The position numbers were made by a program, and so were the translations under genes. This document shows positions 1-9,102 of a DNA stretch of 64,000 nucleotides, in pieces. The stretch covers positions 3,501,501 through 3,565,500 of the forward strand of contig NZ_CP023317.1 of NCBI RefSeq assembly GCF_009497655.1, read 5' to 3'. Each line of letters begins with the position of its first letter. Position 1 is the stretch's first letter. The notes beneath the pieces were generated by a model that saw only the letters and a program-made list of their open reading frames with translations, did no database searches and had not been told where the DNA came from. Source of the DNA: Priestia megaterium (GTDB taxonomy: Bacteria; Bacillota; Bacilli; Bacillales; Bacillaceae_H).

Positions 1-791
<791 letters not shown>

Positions 792-844
792 TTATCAGCT
801 CCTATGTATTTATATTAAAATGATGTATATATTCTTCTGCTTTT

Positions 845-860
845 ATGGTATCGATACCAT
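845..860. promoter_or_regulatory. LacI-family operator upstream of the glucosidase
   Basis: Perfect 16-bp palindrome ATGGTATCGATACCAT with the central CG typical of LacI-family sites, about 57 bp upstream of the glucosidase start. It shares the TACCAT half-site with the element inside the permease promoter (2404-2420), so one regulator, probably the LacI protein between them, should bind both. Confidence 0.75.
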
Positions 861-1018
861 ATGTAATTAAAAAAATTTATGTTATTAAAAAATCTGATAT
901 AACCCTTTATACCTCACGCTTCTATACTTACCTCAAACTCTTTGTTCTAGTATGCGATAAATAGCTGAATGTAGAGGAACTGTCTTCTGCTTTAAGGTAA
1001 ATTTATTGTATTATATTA

Positions 1019-1032
1019 TGGGAACGGTTTCA
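1019..1032. promoter_or_regulatory. Candidate CcpA cre site
   Basis: TGGGAACGGTTTCA fits the cre consensus TGWNANCGNTNWCA with one mismatch. It would put glucosidase or local transcription under carbon catabolite control. Position relative to a start site is not established. Confidence 0.45.
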
Positions 1033-1052
1033 ATTACTTTTCTGAAAATTTT

Positions 1053-1091
1053 TCAAAAAAGGTGAGAACTAATAGATTTAGCTCTCACCTT
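1053..1091 (-). terminator. Terminator of the lacI-type gene
   Basis: Nine-base-pair stem (AAGGTGAGA / TCTCACCTT) followed on the minus strand by a run of T, 17 bp past the stop of the LacI gene. Confidence 0.75.
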
Positions 1092-1107
1092 CATCTATTA
1101 TCTCCTA

Positions 1108-2100
1108 TCACGTTGAGCTTCGAACAACTAGCTCGATTGGGAGTTCAAACGTTTCTACTGTCGATTCAGAATCATTCAGCATATCGATCAGGATTTCCAT
1201 TGCTTTAATCCCCATTTGATCAATCGGTTGTCGTATAGTTGTTAGCTTTGGATCTAACATTTGTGCAAGAGGTTGGTCATCAAATCCAATAATCGCCAAA
1301 TCATTAGGTATACTTAGACCAGACTCTTTGGCTTCGATCATCATTCCTCCAGCAATTTCATCACTTCCTGTAAATATAGCCGTTGGGCGATCCTCCATTG
1401 ACAGGATTTTTTTAACTACTTGTTTTCCGTCTTCAATACTATGTTGATTAACAAAAATCCATTTTGGATCCGGCTGAATTCCTGCCTCTTGAAGTGCTTT
1501 TTGATAACCTTGGTTACGGTCCTTGTCCTTACCTTCCTCAGCGAACAATCCACCTGTACAGTACCCGATTTTCCGGTGTCCCTTTTCAAGTAAATGCTTT
1601 ACGCCTATATACGCACCCTTATATTGATTTAATCGAACGATTGGAACATTTGCGTTGTTTACATATTCGTTGCACAACAAAATAGGACCATACTCAGTAA
1701 AAGGCTCTATGAGACTCCAGTCATTTTCAATGGACGTCATAATAATTCCGTCAACTTGCTTTGTTTTCAGTAAATTTAAAAATGCTAATTCTTTCTCTTT
1801 ATCTTCATTACTTTGAAAGATTAATACATGATAGTCCTTTTTATAAGCAACTTGTTCAATTGAATCGACTAAATAAGAGAAAAATGGATTTATAATCCTT
1901 GGTACAATAACACCAATTGTAGTCGTTACCTGTCCTCTTAACTTTCTTGCCGAAGGATTTGGCGTATAATTAAGCTCTTTCATTGCTTTTAGCACACGAT
2001 TTTTTTTCTCTTCTGAAACATACGAATGATTGTTTATAACACGGGAAACCGTTGTTTTTGATAACCCCGATAATTTGGCTACGTCGTATATTGTAGGCAT
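1108..2100 (-). CDS. LacI/GalR-family transcriptional regulator
   Basis: A 330-residue repressor of the usual family length. Residues 1-50 form the LacI helix-turn-helix (TIYDVAKLSGLSKTTVSRVI) with the hinge segment YTPNPSARKLRG; residues about 60-325 are the periplasmic-binding-protein-like effector domain (TIGVIVPRI, DGIIMTSIE, AIFTGSDEIAGGMM, IGFDDQPLAQMLDPKLTTIRQP). It lies between the glucosidase (same strand, downstream) and the divergent permease, and palindromes of its family flank both. Likely role: repression of the alpha-glucoside locus, relieved by sugar; this is inferred from position. A TGAAATCAGTTTCA palindrome directly upstream suggests autoregulation. Confidence 0.93.
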   Translation of the reverse strand: MPTIYDVAKLSGLSKTTVSRVINNHSYVSEEKKNRVLKAMKELNYTPNPSARKLRGQVTTTIGVIVPRIINPFFSYLVDSIEQVAYKKDYHVLIFQSNEDKEKELAFLNLLKTKQVDGIIMTSIENDWSLIEPFTEYGPILLCNEYVNNANVPIVRLNQYKGAYIGVKHLLEKGHRKIGYCTGGLFAEEGKDKDRNQGYQKALQEAGIQPDPKWIFVNQHSIEDGKQVVKKILSMEDRPTAIFTGSDEIAGGMMIEAKESGLSIPNDLAIIGFDDQPLAQMLDPKLTTIRQPIDQMGIKAMEILIDMLNDSESTVETFELPIELVVRSST

Positions 2101-2123
2101 GTGTTTATCACTCCATCACTAAC

Positions 2124-2137
2124 TGAAATCAGTTTCA
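2124..2137. promoter_or_regulatory. Palindromic operator upstream of lacI-type gene
   Basis: TGAAATCAGTTTCA, 24 bp upstream of the LacI start codon, resembles the degenerate half-sites at 2315-2330 and 2404-2420. Probable autoregulatory site, or a weak cre. Confidence 0.5.
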
Positions 2138-2396
2138 TACTTATTTTACGTTAAAAAAGAGGCAAAATGCAATGAATGAATTCGTTTGCAACTCTATACC
2201 ATCTGTTCAATAAGAATACAGTAGAATCCCTATAGGTCTTTGAAACAGCCCTTTTTATATAAAATGTTTCATGATTAATAAATCAGTACATATCAAATTG
2301 TTTATTTTATATGTAAGAAATCAGTACCATATTAAAAAAACACATTACACTTAAACAAACCTTTTTTGGAAGGTATTTTTGTTAATTATTTTCTTG

Positions 2397-2449
2397 TTGA
2401 CATATGAAATCGGTACCATATATAATACAATCAATCGAAAACGCTTTCT
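2397..2449 (+). promoter_or_regulatory. Sigma-A promoter of the permease with embedded operator and cre-like site
   Basis: TTGACA (2397-2402) and TATAAT (2421-2426) are separated by 18 bp, a near-consensus housekeeping promoter. The spacer contains ATGAAATCGGTACCAT, matching the operator at 845-860 in its right half, so the repressor would block RNA polymerase directly. A second palindromic element, CGAAAACGCTTTCT (2436-2449), just past the -10 resembles a cre. Another half-match, AAGAAATCAGTACCAT, is at 2315-2330. Confidence 0.8.
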
Positions 2450-2490
2450 AAATAATATTTAGATACATAAACAGCAAAGGGGATTTAAAT

Positions 2491-3720
2491 ATGGAAAACA
2501 ATAAACTTTATTGGAAACTAAGCAGTTTCTTTTTCTTATTCTTCTTATCTATTGCCTCTATTTTTACTTTTTTTGCTATCTGGTTGGGACAAAGCCTTAA
2601 CCTTTCCGGAGCACAAACAGGTATTGTTTTTTCTGTAAACGCTGTCTTTACTATGCTTTTTCAACCTCTTTATGGATATATCTCTGATAAATTGGGGTTA
2701 CGAAAGAATTTATTATACTTCATTTCAATTTTAGTTATTTTATCTGGACCGTTTCTAATTTTCATCTATCAACCTCTTTTAAACTGGAATTTTTGGGTAG
2801 GAGCTCTGACAGGCGGAGCTTATCTTGCCATCACCTTTTTAGCTGGAATCTCAGTCATCGAGTCATATATCGAAAAAGTTGGCAGAAAGTATGCGTTTGA
2901 ATTCGGTCGTGCAAGACTTTGGGGATCAATAGGAGCTGCCGTTGCTGCTGCTATTGGAGGACGAATGCTTAATATTAACCCTGATATCAACTTTTGGATT
3001 GCATCGGGATCAGGCGTTATCTTATTACTTGTTATTTTCCTTACAAAAGTAGAAGTATCCACTATTGAAGAAAAGAAAGCAAAGTCCCTTTCTATTCAAG
3101 ATTTAGGTAGCTTATTTAAACGAAAAGACTTCTGGATTTTTATGATTTTTATGCTCGGGACTGGCTGCATTTATAATGTTTTTGACCAGCAATTTCCTGT
3201 ATATTATGCCTCCCTGTTCCCAACAGAACAATTAGGAAATCAAATCTTTGGTTACTTGAATGCAGGTCAAGTCTTTTTAGAATCCGGGATGTTATTAGTT
3301 GCTCCATTCATTGTGCGCAAAGTAGGTCCTAAAGGCGGTTTAATTTTAGCGGGAATCATTATGATTTTACGCGTAGTAGGTTCAGGGCTAGTATCCGATC
3401 CATACAGCATTTCCTTTATCAAGCTTCTTAACGCACCAGAGTTTGCCATTATCATCGTTTCTGTATTTAAATATCTGGCTACACATTTTGATACGAAATT
3501 CTCTTCCATCTTATATTTAGTTGGATACCAATTCGCAATGCAACTAGGAGCGGTTATACTCTCCCCTATTGTAGGAAACCTATACGATTCCATTGGCTTT
3601 CGTCACACATACTTAATCATGGGGGTTATCGTGACTGTCTTTACTCTATTTGGTGCATTTCTTTTAAGAAACAACAATCAAGCATCTAAAGATAATAATG
3701 ATTCAAAGCTTACTGCTTAG
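2491..3720 (+). CDS. MFS oligosaccharide:H+ symporter (LacY/CscB-type)
   Basis: A 409-residue permease with 12 predicted membrane helices. It aligns by eye with E. coli LacY over its length: the segment IEKVGRKYAFEFGRAR carries the equivalents of LacY Glu126 and Arg144; VFDQQF keeps Asp240; ILRVVGSG keeps Arg302; IKLLNAPEF keeps Lys319 and Glu325 but has Asn in place of His322; and NVFDQQF has Asn where LacY has Asp237. The helix after FGYLNAG reads QVFLES, as in sucrose permease CscB rather than LacY. These differences favour a sucrose/maltose-type glucoside over lactose. The promoter has an operator inside it, and the gene is divergent from lacI and the glucosidase. Confidence 0.9.
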   Translation: MENNKLYWKLSSFFFLFFLSIASIFTFFAIWLGQSLNLSGAQTGIVFSVNAVFTMLFQPLYGYISDKLGLRKNLLYFISILVILSGPFLIFIYQPLLNWNFWVGALTGGAYLAITFLAGISVIESYIEKVGRKYAFEFGRARLWGSIGAAVAAAIGGRMLNINPDINFWIASGSGVILLLVIFLTKVEVSTIEEKKAKSLSIQDLGSLFKRKDFWIFMIFMLGTGCIYNVFDQQFPVYYASLFPTEQLGNQIFGYLNAGQVFLESGMLLVAPFIVRKVGPKGGLILAGIIMILRVVGSGLVSDPYSISFIKLLNAPEFAIIIVSVFKYLATHFDTKFSSILYLVGYQFAMQLGAVILSPIVGNLYDSIGFRHTYLIMGVIVTVFTLFGAFLLRNNNQASKDNNDSKLTA

Positions 3721-3761
3721 AACAAGGAAAAATATTTATTAACTGTGATTCTCATAATTTT

Positions 3762-3797
3762 GAAAGCCCTTGCTAATTTTAGCAAGGGCTTCTTTTT
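3762..3797 (+). terminator. Terminator of the permease gene
   Basis: Strong hairpin with stem AGCCCTTGCT / AGCAAGGGCT and a T-rich tail, 40 bp after the permease stop. Confidence 0.85.
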
Positions 3798-3964
3798 GAT
3801 GAGTTTCTTCTATTAATAATATATGGAACTAAAGTATATATCTTTTCAAAAGAGTTCATGGATAAAAACAAAAAATAAAACGCTTTCATTTTTTTATTCT
3901 ATTAACTCATTTCCTTTGTTAGAATGAAATTATAGGGATTATAGCAGAAGGGCAGATGGGACAT

Positions 3965-4054
3965 ATGAGTACAAATCTATTGATCATTTTAGGGGTTATA
4001 TTTCTGACAACAGTTGCTATCACTATTTTAATTAAGATTCCTGAAGAGGAATAA
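3965..4054 (+). CDS. Short single-pass membrane peptide (29 aa)
   Basis: MSTNLLIILGVIFLTTVAIT then five more mostly hydrophobic residues and a charged end (PEEE). One transmembrane helix. AGAAGGG precedes by 12 nt; an in-frame ATG at 3956 (MGH...) is too close to that site. A terminator follows at 4077. Function unknown. The opposite strand also has an open frame here, but without hydrophobic logic or a ribosome site. Confidence 0.45.
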   Translation: MSTNLLIILGVIFLTTVAITILIKIPEEE

Positions 4055-4076
4055 ACTACATCATAAAATAAAATAA

Positions 4077-4121
4077 AAAGCCACCTCATTCTTTTGATAT
4101 TAAAAAGTGAGATGGCTTTTT
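4077..4121 (+). terminator. Terminator
   Basis: AAAAGCCACCTCA paired with TGAGATGGCTTTTT, one mismatch, T-tail on the plus strand. Closes the 29-residue ORF. Confidence 0.7.
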
Positions 4122-4527
4122 CGAATTTTAAGCATTGCAAAAGTTTAAGAAAGATTAGGTCTATAAATAATTATAGCATATTAATTGAAAGGTTGTCATA
4201 CAATTTTAGATAGAAAGAATCCCCTTCTAGTAAGGTATATACGTAAACATTGTGTGAAAAAACAAGAATTTTATTATGTCGTTGCTGTACATACTACATT
4301 TTAAGGAATTCATATGATAGTTAATTAAAAAAGAACTCTACTTATGGGAACTAATGATATAATTACCTTTAATTGTATAATAGGTGATTTTGTTGATAGA
4401 AGATTTATTTGGAGGAACACTACCGTTTTTGCCTTCCAAGAAAACAATTGCTGCTAAAAAGAAACTTAGTCTATTAAGTAAGCAAGAATGGTTTAGAACT
4501 ACTTAACTGAGGAAGGATCTACGAACA
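4122..4527. other. Gene-poor stretch
   Basis: AT-rich. It contains a possible TTG-start ORF at 4390-4506 (37-38 codons, basic C-terminus) behind a weak AGGTGA, which I do not call as a gene. Nothing else recognised. Confidence 0.3.
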
Positions 4528-4677
4528 ATGAAAAAATCGAATAAAGATCATTTACTTTGGAACATGTTAAAGCTGTGGATTTCTATACCTAGAAATATTC
4601 GTGTAGCATTTCTTTGGGCTTTTATTTTAGGAATCTCTTACTTGGGGTGGGGCAAGCTAGCCCACAGATTTATTTAG
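4528..4677 (+). CDS. Small single-pass membrane protein (49 aa)
   Basis: Starts ATG after GAGGAAGGA at good spacing. Basic N-terminal half (MKKSNKDHLLWNMLKLW), then one hydrophobic helix (VAFLWAFILGISYLGW) and a short basic tail. No family recognised. The clear ribosome site and basic-then-hydrophobic plan support a real gene; role unknown. Confidence 0.5.
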   Translation: MKKSNKDHLLWNMLKLWISIPRNIRVAFLWAFILGISYLGWGKLAHRFI

Positions 4678-4775
4678 CATTAGTGATTTACCTCTACTAA
4701 AATTCATTTTAAGCAAACAAGAAGACTAGAAAAGATAAAAAGCTGAACTAAGTATAAAATTAAAGGAGCACTGTC

Positions 4776-5207
4776 TTGAGTCGTTTTATAAAATTAGTTG
4801 TTACTTCCCTTTTATCTACTGCTATTTTTGGTGCTGTCTACGGGATAATCAGCTTAACACCTGAAAGTGAAAAAGAACCTAATATTTATTACTTCAGCTT
4901 TACAGATACATTCGTATTTACATTTATGTATACTTTACCCGTTTATATAGTTGTTGGAATTATTTGTTCCTATCTAATTGATATGCTAGCACATAACAGG
5001 CAGACAAGAAAAATGTACTTGTCTAAACTCTTAATGTACTCGTTAGCAGGAATAGTTCCTGGTTTAGCATTTTACTTTCTGTTTGAAGGAATTCAGTTAG
5101 ATTATCAATTGTTATTTTATTTTTTTGCCCTGGGTATTTTTGCATCTAATACTTTTTATCATGTTTTGCTACTTATAAATAAGGTTTTTAATAAGCAGAA
5201 AATTTAA
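4776..5207 (+). CDS. Four-helix membrane protein of unknown function (143 aa)
   Basis: TTG start preceded by AAGGAG with 7-nt spacing. Hydropathy by eye gives four transmembrane segments near residues 5-25, 45-68, 84-104 and 110-133, joined by short polar loops (NRQTRK in the middle loop). No catalytic motif and no family I can name. It is followed by, and slightly overlaps, a tiny ORF (5207-5272). Confidence 0.65.
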   Translation: MSRFIKLVVTSLLSTAIFGAVYGIISLTPESEKEPNIYYFSFTDTFVFTFMYTLPVYIVVGIICSYLIDMLAHNRQTRKMYLSKLLMYSLAGIVPGLAFYFLFEGIQLDYQLLFYFFALGIFASNTFYHVLLLINKVFNKQKI

Positions 5208-5272
5208 TGAAAGAACCTGTAGCAACGATGAGCATTTCTGTTGTTGGAGTCTCTCTGATTTTTATTTCGTAA
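5207..5272 (+). CDS. Possible translationally coupled micro-ORF (21 aa)
   Basis: The stop of the preceding gene overlaps an ATG (TAATG). The peptide MKEPVATMSISVVGVSLIFI is mainly one hydrophobic helix. No independent ribosome site, so translation would depend on coupling. Weak call based only on overlap and hydrophobicity. Confidence 0.22.
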   Translation: MKEPVATMSISVVGVSLIFIS

Positions 5273-5351
5273 AGAATTGTTATAGTAAAAATATTCACTA
5301 GTCCTATGTTAAACTGTACATAGAAATATCGATGAGTCTGGAGGCAAGGTA

Positions 5352-5585
5352 ATGAAACGTGCAATAGGAATATTTCTTATTGCTCAAGCTTTATTAACGT
5401 ACTTAACTATTAATATGATTTATACTCCTTATACAACTACAACAGTGAATAACAATACGGGAGCAGTGACAGTTTCGTATAGTTACCCTTGGGTATATTG
5501 GTTAGGTTTTATTGGCTTGGGCATTATGCTTATAGTGGGAACATATTTAGTTTTTGCCAAAGAAAAGAAGCAGATCTTTAATTAA
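5352..5585 (+). CDS. Small two-helix membrane protein (77 aa)
   Basis: ATG after GGAGGCAAGG. Helix near residues 4-22, an extracytoplasmic Thr/Asn/Val-rich loop (TTTTVNNNTGAVTVSYSY), a second helix near 48-68, then a basic tail. The stop codon lies inside its own terminator hairpin. Family not recognised. Confidence 0.65.
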   Translation: MKRAIGIFLIAQALLTYLTINMIYTPYTTTTVNNNTGAVTVSYSYPWVYWLGFIGLGIMLIVGTYLVFAKEKKQIFN

Positions 5586-5599
5586 AGATCTGCTTTTGT
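5568..5599 (+). terminator. Terminator overlapping the stop codon of the 77-aa gene
   Basis: Near-perfect inverted repeat GCAGATCTTTA / TAAAGATCTGC then TTTTGTTT. The TAA stop is in the loop. Confidence 0.8.
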
Positions 5600-5696
5600 T
5601 TCTATCGACAAATTACATTATAATACATACGTCTTTATAAGGATTTTGATATATAATGAACACTAAAAAAGAATGATTTCAGGAAGAGGAAAATGT

Positions 5697-6290
5697 GTGA
5701 AACGTAGTCGTTTGTTGCTTTTATCGTTAATGAGTAGTTTGTTAATTATTTCAGTATCGTTGTTCCAGTGGGATCTGGTTGATATGATAACGGAATTTTT
5801 AATGTTGCCTGTTTGGTTATTTGTATATGCCTTCTTTATCATCATAACTGTATGGGCATTGATTCATCTTTTTAAAAATAGAAAGTGGCAGCCGCTTGTT
5901 ATTCAGCTCATTACTATTATATTATGGTTCTTCTTTCCCTTTACTCAAGTCAACTTGGATTTGAACTTTAAAATCCATCAAGAGAAGAGAGAAGAAGCTG
6001 CGGCTAAAATAGAAAATGGCATGATTAAACCTAACGTACCCGATAGTCCATCACTTATTCAATTGCCAAAAGAGTATACTCAATTGTCTAAAGGCGGAGG
6101 CGACATTGAAGTAGAGACAAAAGGAAAGTCGACATCAATTCTTTTCTTTACGTACCGCGGGATGCTAGACAATTTCTCAGGATTTGTTTATGACCCAAAT
6201 GATCATAAACCTTCAAAAAGCGATTTTGACGGAGATTTTAAACAGATAGAAAAAGTACATAAGAACTGGTATTATGTATCTTCTTATTAA
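5697..6290 (+). CDS. Membrane protein with soluble C-terminal domain, unknown function
   Basis: I choose the GTG at 5697 because AGGAAGAGGA ends 6 nt before it; the ATG at 5673 has no ribosome site. The product is 197 residues: three membrane helices in the first ~85 residues (VKRSRLLLLSLMSSLLII onwards, LMLPVWLFVYAFFIIITVWA, PLVIQLITIILWFFFPF), then a soluble tail rich in Lys/Asp with a TSILFFTYRG strand. Single-gene unit closed by a hairpin at 6306. No family recognised. Confidence 0.6.
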   Translation: MKRSRLLLLSLMSSLLIISVSLFQWDLVDMITEFLMLPVWLFVYAFFIIITVWALIHLFKNRKWQPLVIQLITIILWFFFPFTQVNLDLNFKIHQEKREEAAAKIENGMIKPNVPDSPSLIQLPKEYTQLSKGGGDIEVETKGKSTSILFFTYRGMLDNFSGFVYDPNDHKPSKSDFDGDFKQIEKVHKNWYYVSSY

Positions 6291-6305
6291 AAATAGATAC
6301 TACTT

Positions 6306-6357
6306 AAAAACTAGCCCCAAATCGTTAGACACTGTCTGACAATTAGGGCTAGTTTTT
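6306..6357. terminator. Bidirectional terminator
   Basis: Outer stem AAAAACTAGCCC / GGGCTAGTTTTT with a second small hairpin in the loop. It sits between convergent genes and can end both. Confidence 0.8.
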
Positions 6358-6369
6358 AATTTTCATTCT

Positions 6370-7572
6370 TTACTTCAAGCTCTCTACTTCAGAATGCCGT
6401 TTTTTATCTACACGGTCAAAGTAAGCTTGTTCAAGAATTTGCATATAATCAGCCTCGGTAATTAAGCGGACGTTACTTGGCGTTGAGTTGTTTTGCATAG
6501 CCAACTTTACAATGCTCGGAAAGTCTTCTTTCTTTACACCCTCTAGCTCTTTTAATTTAGGAATATTTAATGATTCTGTTAATTCTATAATTCCTTGAAT
6601 TAATTTTTCAACAGCTATTTCATCTGAATCTAAATCTTTGGCAAAACTCATATACCTTGCTAATGTAGCATGCAGCTGCTTATTCTCCATAGAATTAAAT
6701 CGTAATACGTATGGTAAAAATACTGCGTTAGCAACTCCATGCGGGGTATCATAAAGTCCTCCAAGCGCTTCTGCTAGGCAGTGTACCGAAGCAACATCTG
6801 CAGATCCGAAACACAAGCCAGCTAAGAGACTTCCTTCCAGCATATCTTGACGAGCCGCTTCATTTTTACCATCTCGGAAAACGATAGGCAATGCTGAAAC
6901 AATCGTTCTCATTGCTTGAGCCCCAAGCGCTTGTGATATAGGATTTGTTACTTTACACGTATAACCTTCAATCGCATGAACGAGTGCATCAATGCCAGTC
7001 GCAGCCGTAACAGAAGGAGGAAGACTTAATGTTAGTTCAGCATCAAGAATCGCCAAGACAGGTCTTAATGAAGCATGTTTGAGCGTCATCTTTCGATGTG
7101 TAGATGCTTCCGTAATTACAGCAGACCGAGTAACCTCTGAGCCCGTACCTGAAGTAGTTGGAATACAAATAACTGGTGCGACGTTTGAATACAGAAGTCG
7201 GCCGTCTGCATAGTCAGATGGTTCTCCGCCGTTTGGGCCGCACAGCGCAATAGCTTTTCCCGTGTCCATCGCACTCCCGCCACCAATGGCAACAACTGCA
7301 TCCGCACTAAAGTCATGAAATAACTTAGCACCTTCCAAGCAGTTCGTATCTCGAGGGTTTTGTTCAATTGAATCAAATACCAGCACCCGGTAACCAGAAT
7401 CCTCCAGGGAAGTTACAATTGGTGAAACTAATCCTGCACGAACTACACCAGGGTCACTCACGACTAAAATTGATGAACCAATATTTAAAGATGTCAGCAT
7501 TTCTGGTAATTCTCTAGCTTTCCCCATTCCTACCTCAATTTGAGTAGAACAAAAATAGTTATAAGATTTCAT
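6370..7572 (-). CDS. Iron-containing alcohol dehydrogenase
   Basis: A 400-residue type III (Fe-ADH) dehydrogenase, expected to interconvert alcohols and aldehydes with NAD(P)H. The dinucleotide-binding GGGS is at residues 97-100, the PTTSGTGSE motif near 139-146, and the four metal ligands are visible: Asp195 and His199 in GIDALVHAIEGY, His264 in SVHCLAEALGG and His278 in DTPHGVANA. Length and motif order match the family. Substrate cannot be read from sequence. It is a single gene; the minus-strand GNAT gene starts about 0.6 kb upstream of its start codon and is not obviously co-transcribed. Confidence 0.93.
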   Translation of the reverse strand: MKSYNYFCSTQIEVGMGKARELPEMLTSLNIGSSILVVSDPGVVRAGLVSPIVTSLEDSGYRVLVFDSIEQNPRDTNCLEGAKLFHDFSADAVVAIGGGSAMDTGKAIALCGPNGGEPSDYADGRLLYSNVAPVICIPTTSGTGSEVTRSAVITEASTHRKMTLKHASLRPVLAILDAELTLSLPPSVTAATGIDALVHAIEGYTCKVTNPISQALGAQAMRTIVSALPIVFRDGKNEAARQDMLEGSLLAGLCFGSADVASVHCLAEALGGLYDTPHGVANAVFLPYVLRFNSMENKQLHATLARYMSFAKDLDSDEIAVEKLIQGIIELTESLNIPKLKELEGVKKEDFPSIVKLAMQNNSTPSNVRLITEADYMQILEQAYFDRVDKKRHSEVESLK

Positions 7573-7652
7573 TTATACCCCTCCCGTTGTCTAAAATCAA
7601 ATACATATCTTAAGAAGTACTAGTTTTTAAAATTTCATCATGGCCGGTAAGC

Positions 7653-8162
7653 TTACTTATTCCACTCTGAAGCTAATATACCCATAAAATATGTATCTAC
7701 GTATTTCCCATCCACATAGGCATGGTTTCTTAATTTTCCTTCGGTAACAAAACCAATCTTTTCATATAGTGCAATGGCCTGTTCGTTTATTCCCCTTGTG
7801 GTTAAATAGATTTTATTTAGACGAAGCTGTTTAAACCCTAGATCAATCATTTGCTCCATAGCCATTCGACCATATCCGTGACCTCTAGATTCTGAAGATA
7901 GGAGAATTCCTATACTAGCTCTTCCATGTGCATAGTCTATATCCTTCAGAAATACCCATCCGACTAATTCTTTTTCATTGCTTTCAATTCCTAAAATTAA
8001 ATCGTTGTTCATTCTTTTGTTTTCTACTTCTTGTACCACCTCTTCATAAGTTAAAGGTGTTCTGCCTATCATTCGTATTGCCCGTTCATCATTTAACCAT
8101 TTATGTAAGTATTGAATGTGAGTAGTTTCAAATGGCGTAAGATGTATTCTTTTTGTACTCAT
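7653..8162 (-). CDS. GNAT N-acetyltransferase (RimJ/RimL type)
   Basis: A 169-residue single-domain acetyl-CoA-dependent acetyltransferase. The acetyl-CoA-binding loop reads ESRGHGYGRMAMEQMIDLGF (R-G-x-G-Y/x-G near residues 93-99), followed by LNKIYLTTRGINEQAIALYE and the motif-B tail KIGFVTEGKLRNHAYVDGKY, the usual ending of the RimJ/RimL/SpeG branch. Substrate unknown: a ribosomal protein N-terminus, amino acid or polyamine are all possible. Confidence 0.88.
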   Translation of the reverse strand: MSTKRIHLTPFETTHIQYLHKWLNDERAIRMIGRTPLTYEEVVQEVENKRMNNDLILGIESNEKELVGWVFLKDIDYAHGRASIGILLSSESRGHGYGRMAMEQMIDLGFKQLRLNKIYLTTRGINEQAIALYEKIGFVTEGKLRNHAYVDGKYVDTYFMGILASEWNK

Positions 8163-8573
8163 TGATTTATCTTCTCCTTCTAAAGAAATGCAATCACAAA
8201 TTACAATTCATTCCATACTTGATTCCATAAATATCGCTGACAAAGGTAAATGTGTATTTCTACTTACGATATACAACAGCCAAATTAAAATAAGTAGGTG
8301 CATAATTGAATGAAGCCATTAATCTGTTTAAATAGAACACTTTTGTATATAATTCTGGAATCAATAAAAAAACCCTCTCTTACATTTTACGTATAGTTAA
8401 TCTTTGTTTTTAATTAGGGTTAATTCATCGGTTTGAGCTATTAAATCAATTTTCTCTAATCTGAGGTTGGTTCTTCTAATAAACCCCATTACGTTAATCC
8501 GATGTAATAGAAGAAGGATTTTTACTTTTTAAGGTAGAATAGTTCCTTAAAGAATCATAAAGGAGTTGATTTC
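8163..8573. other. Divergent intergenic region
   Basis: Spacer between the GNAT gene (minus) and the 63-aa gene (plus). No convincing ORF, hairpin or operator found. Confidence 0.4.
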
Positions 8574-8765
8574 ATGTCTAAACAAACAAAAGATAGAAAA
8601 GAAATAAAGCTTTTGGATTCTCAACTTTACTTATGTGAGGAAATTAGAAAGCTGTTGAGGAAAAAAGAAAAAAGAAGTCTAGCCTTTGAACAAGAGTATA
8701 CAGAACATGATATATTACACATTGCTTTAAACAGATTAATGAGTGAGCTAATCTCTAGACATTAA
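8574..8765 (+). CDS. Small charged protein of unknown function (63 aa)
   Basis: ATG behind AAAGGAGTTGATTTC. Strongly charged helical protein: MSKQTKDRKEIKLLDSQLYL then CEEIRKLLRKKEKRSLAFEQ and a C-terminal DILHIALNRLMSELISRH. The pattern of amphipathic helices could suit a ribbon-helix-helix or partner-binding protein, but no family is recognised. A degraded fragment of a second copy (YLCEEIRKLL region) is present at 16687-16745, so the gene belongs to a small paralogous family in this genome. Confidence 0.55.
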   Translation: MSKQTKDRKEIKLLDSQLYLCEEIRKLLRKKEKRSLAFEQEYTEHDILHIALNRLMSELISRH

Positions 8766-8851
8766 AAATTTCATCTATTATATTTGATATTATTCGAAAT
8801 AGATACGTTTAATATAAAAATAGACAGAATATTTCATTAATATCTTTACTT

Positions 8852-8865
8852 TGTAAACGTTTTCG
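8852..8865. promoter_or_regulatory. cre-like site
   Basis: TGTAAACGTTTTCG fits the CcpA cre consensus with one end mismatch. No recognised gene follows closely; the next feature is a short unassigned segment ending in a terminator. Confidence 0.35.
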
Positions 8866-9066
8866 TTTATACTAAGTATAGGTTGGATGGCATGAGTGGC
8901 TGTCATAGTATTTAGCGTAGGCGGGGCTGATATGAGGGAACAGGGCATAGAAGAAATGTCCTTTTTTTGTTTGGGCAACATTTGTTAGAAACTAGGAAAT
9001 GTTATAAAACTTCTTTCAAACGCTTTTTTTGTTTCATATGCCCTATCCAGTCTAGAAATTGAAAAA

Positions 9067-9102
9067 GACCACCTCTTCCCAGTCAAAAGAGGTAGCTTTT
9101 TT
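9067..9102 (+). terminator. Terminator
   Basis: Stem ACCTCTT / AAGAGGT flanked by partly paired bases, then a run of seven T on the plus strand. Confidence 0.7.

Noticed and set aside
3919-4140. 73-codon minus-strand frame opposite the 29-aa peptide
   Set aside because: Includes a terminator hairpin and no ribosome site; the plus-strand peptide has a coherent membrane helix.
4390-4506. Possible TTG-start ORF with a Lys-rich end
   Set aside because: Weak ribosome site, no family, and no hydrophobic or domain pattern; left as intergenic.
8790-8989. Short frames on both strands around the GC-richer segment
   Set aside because: No homology or convincing ribosome site; retained only as a cre-like site plus unassigned segment.
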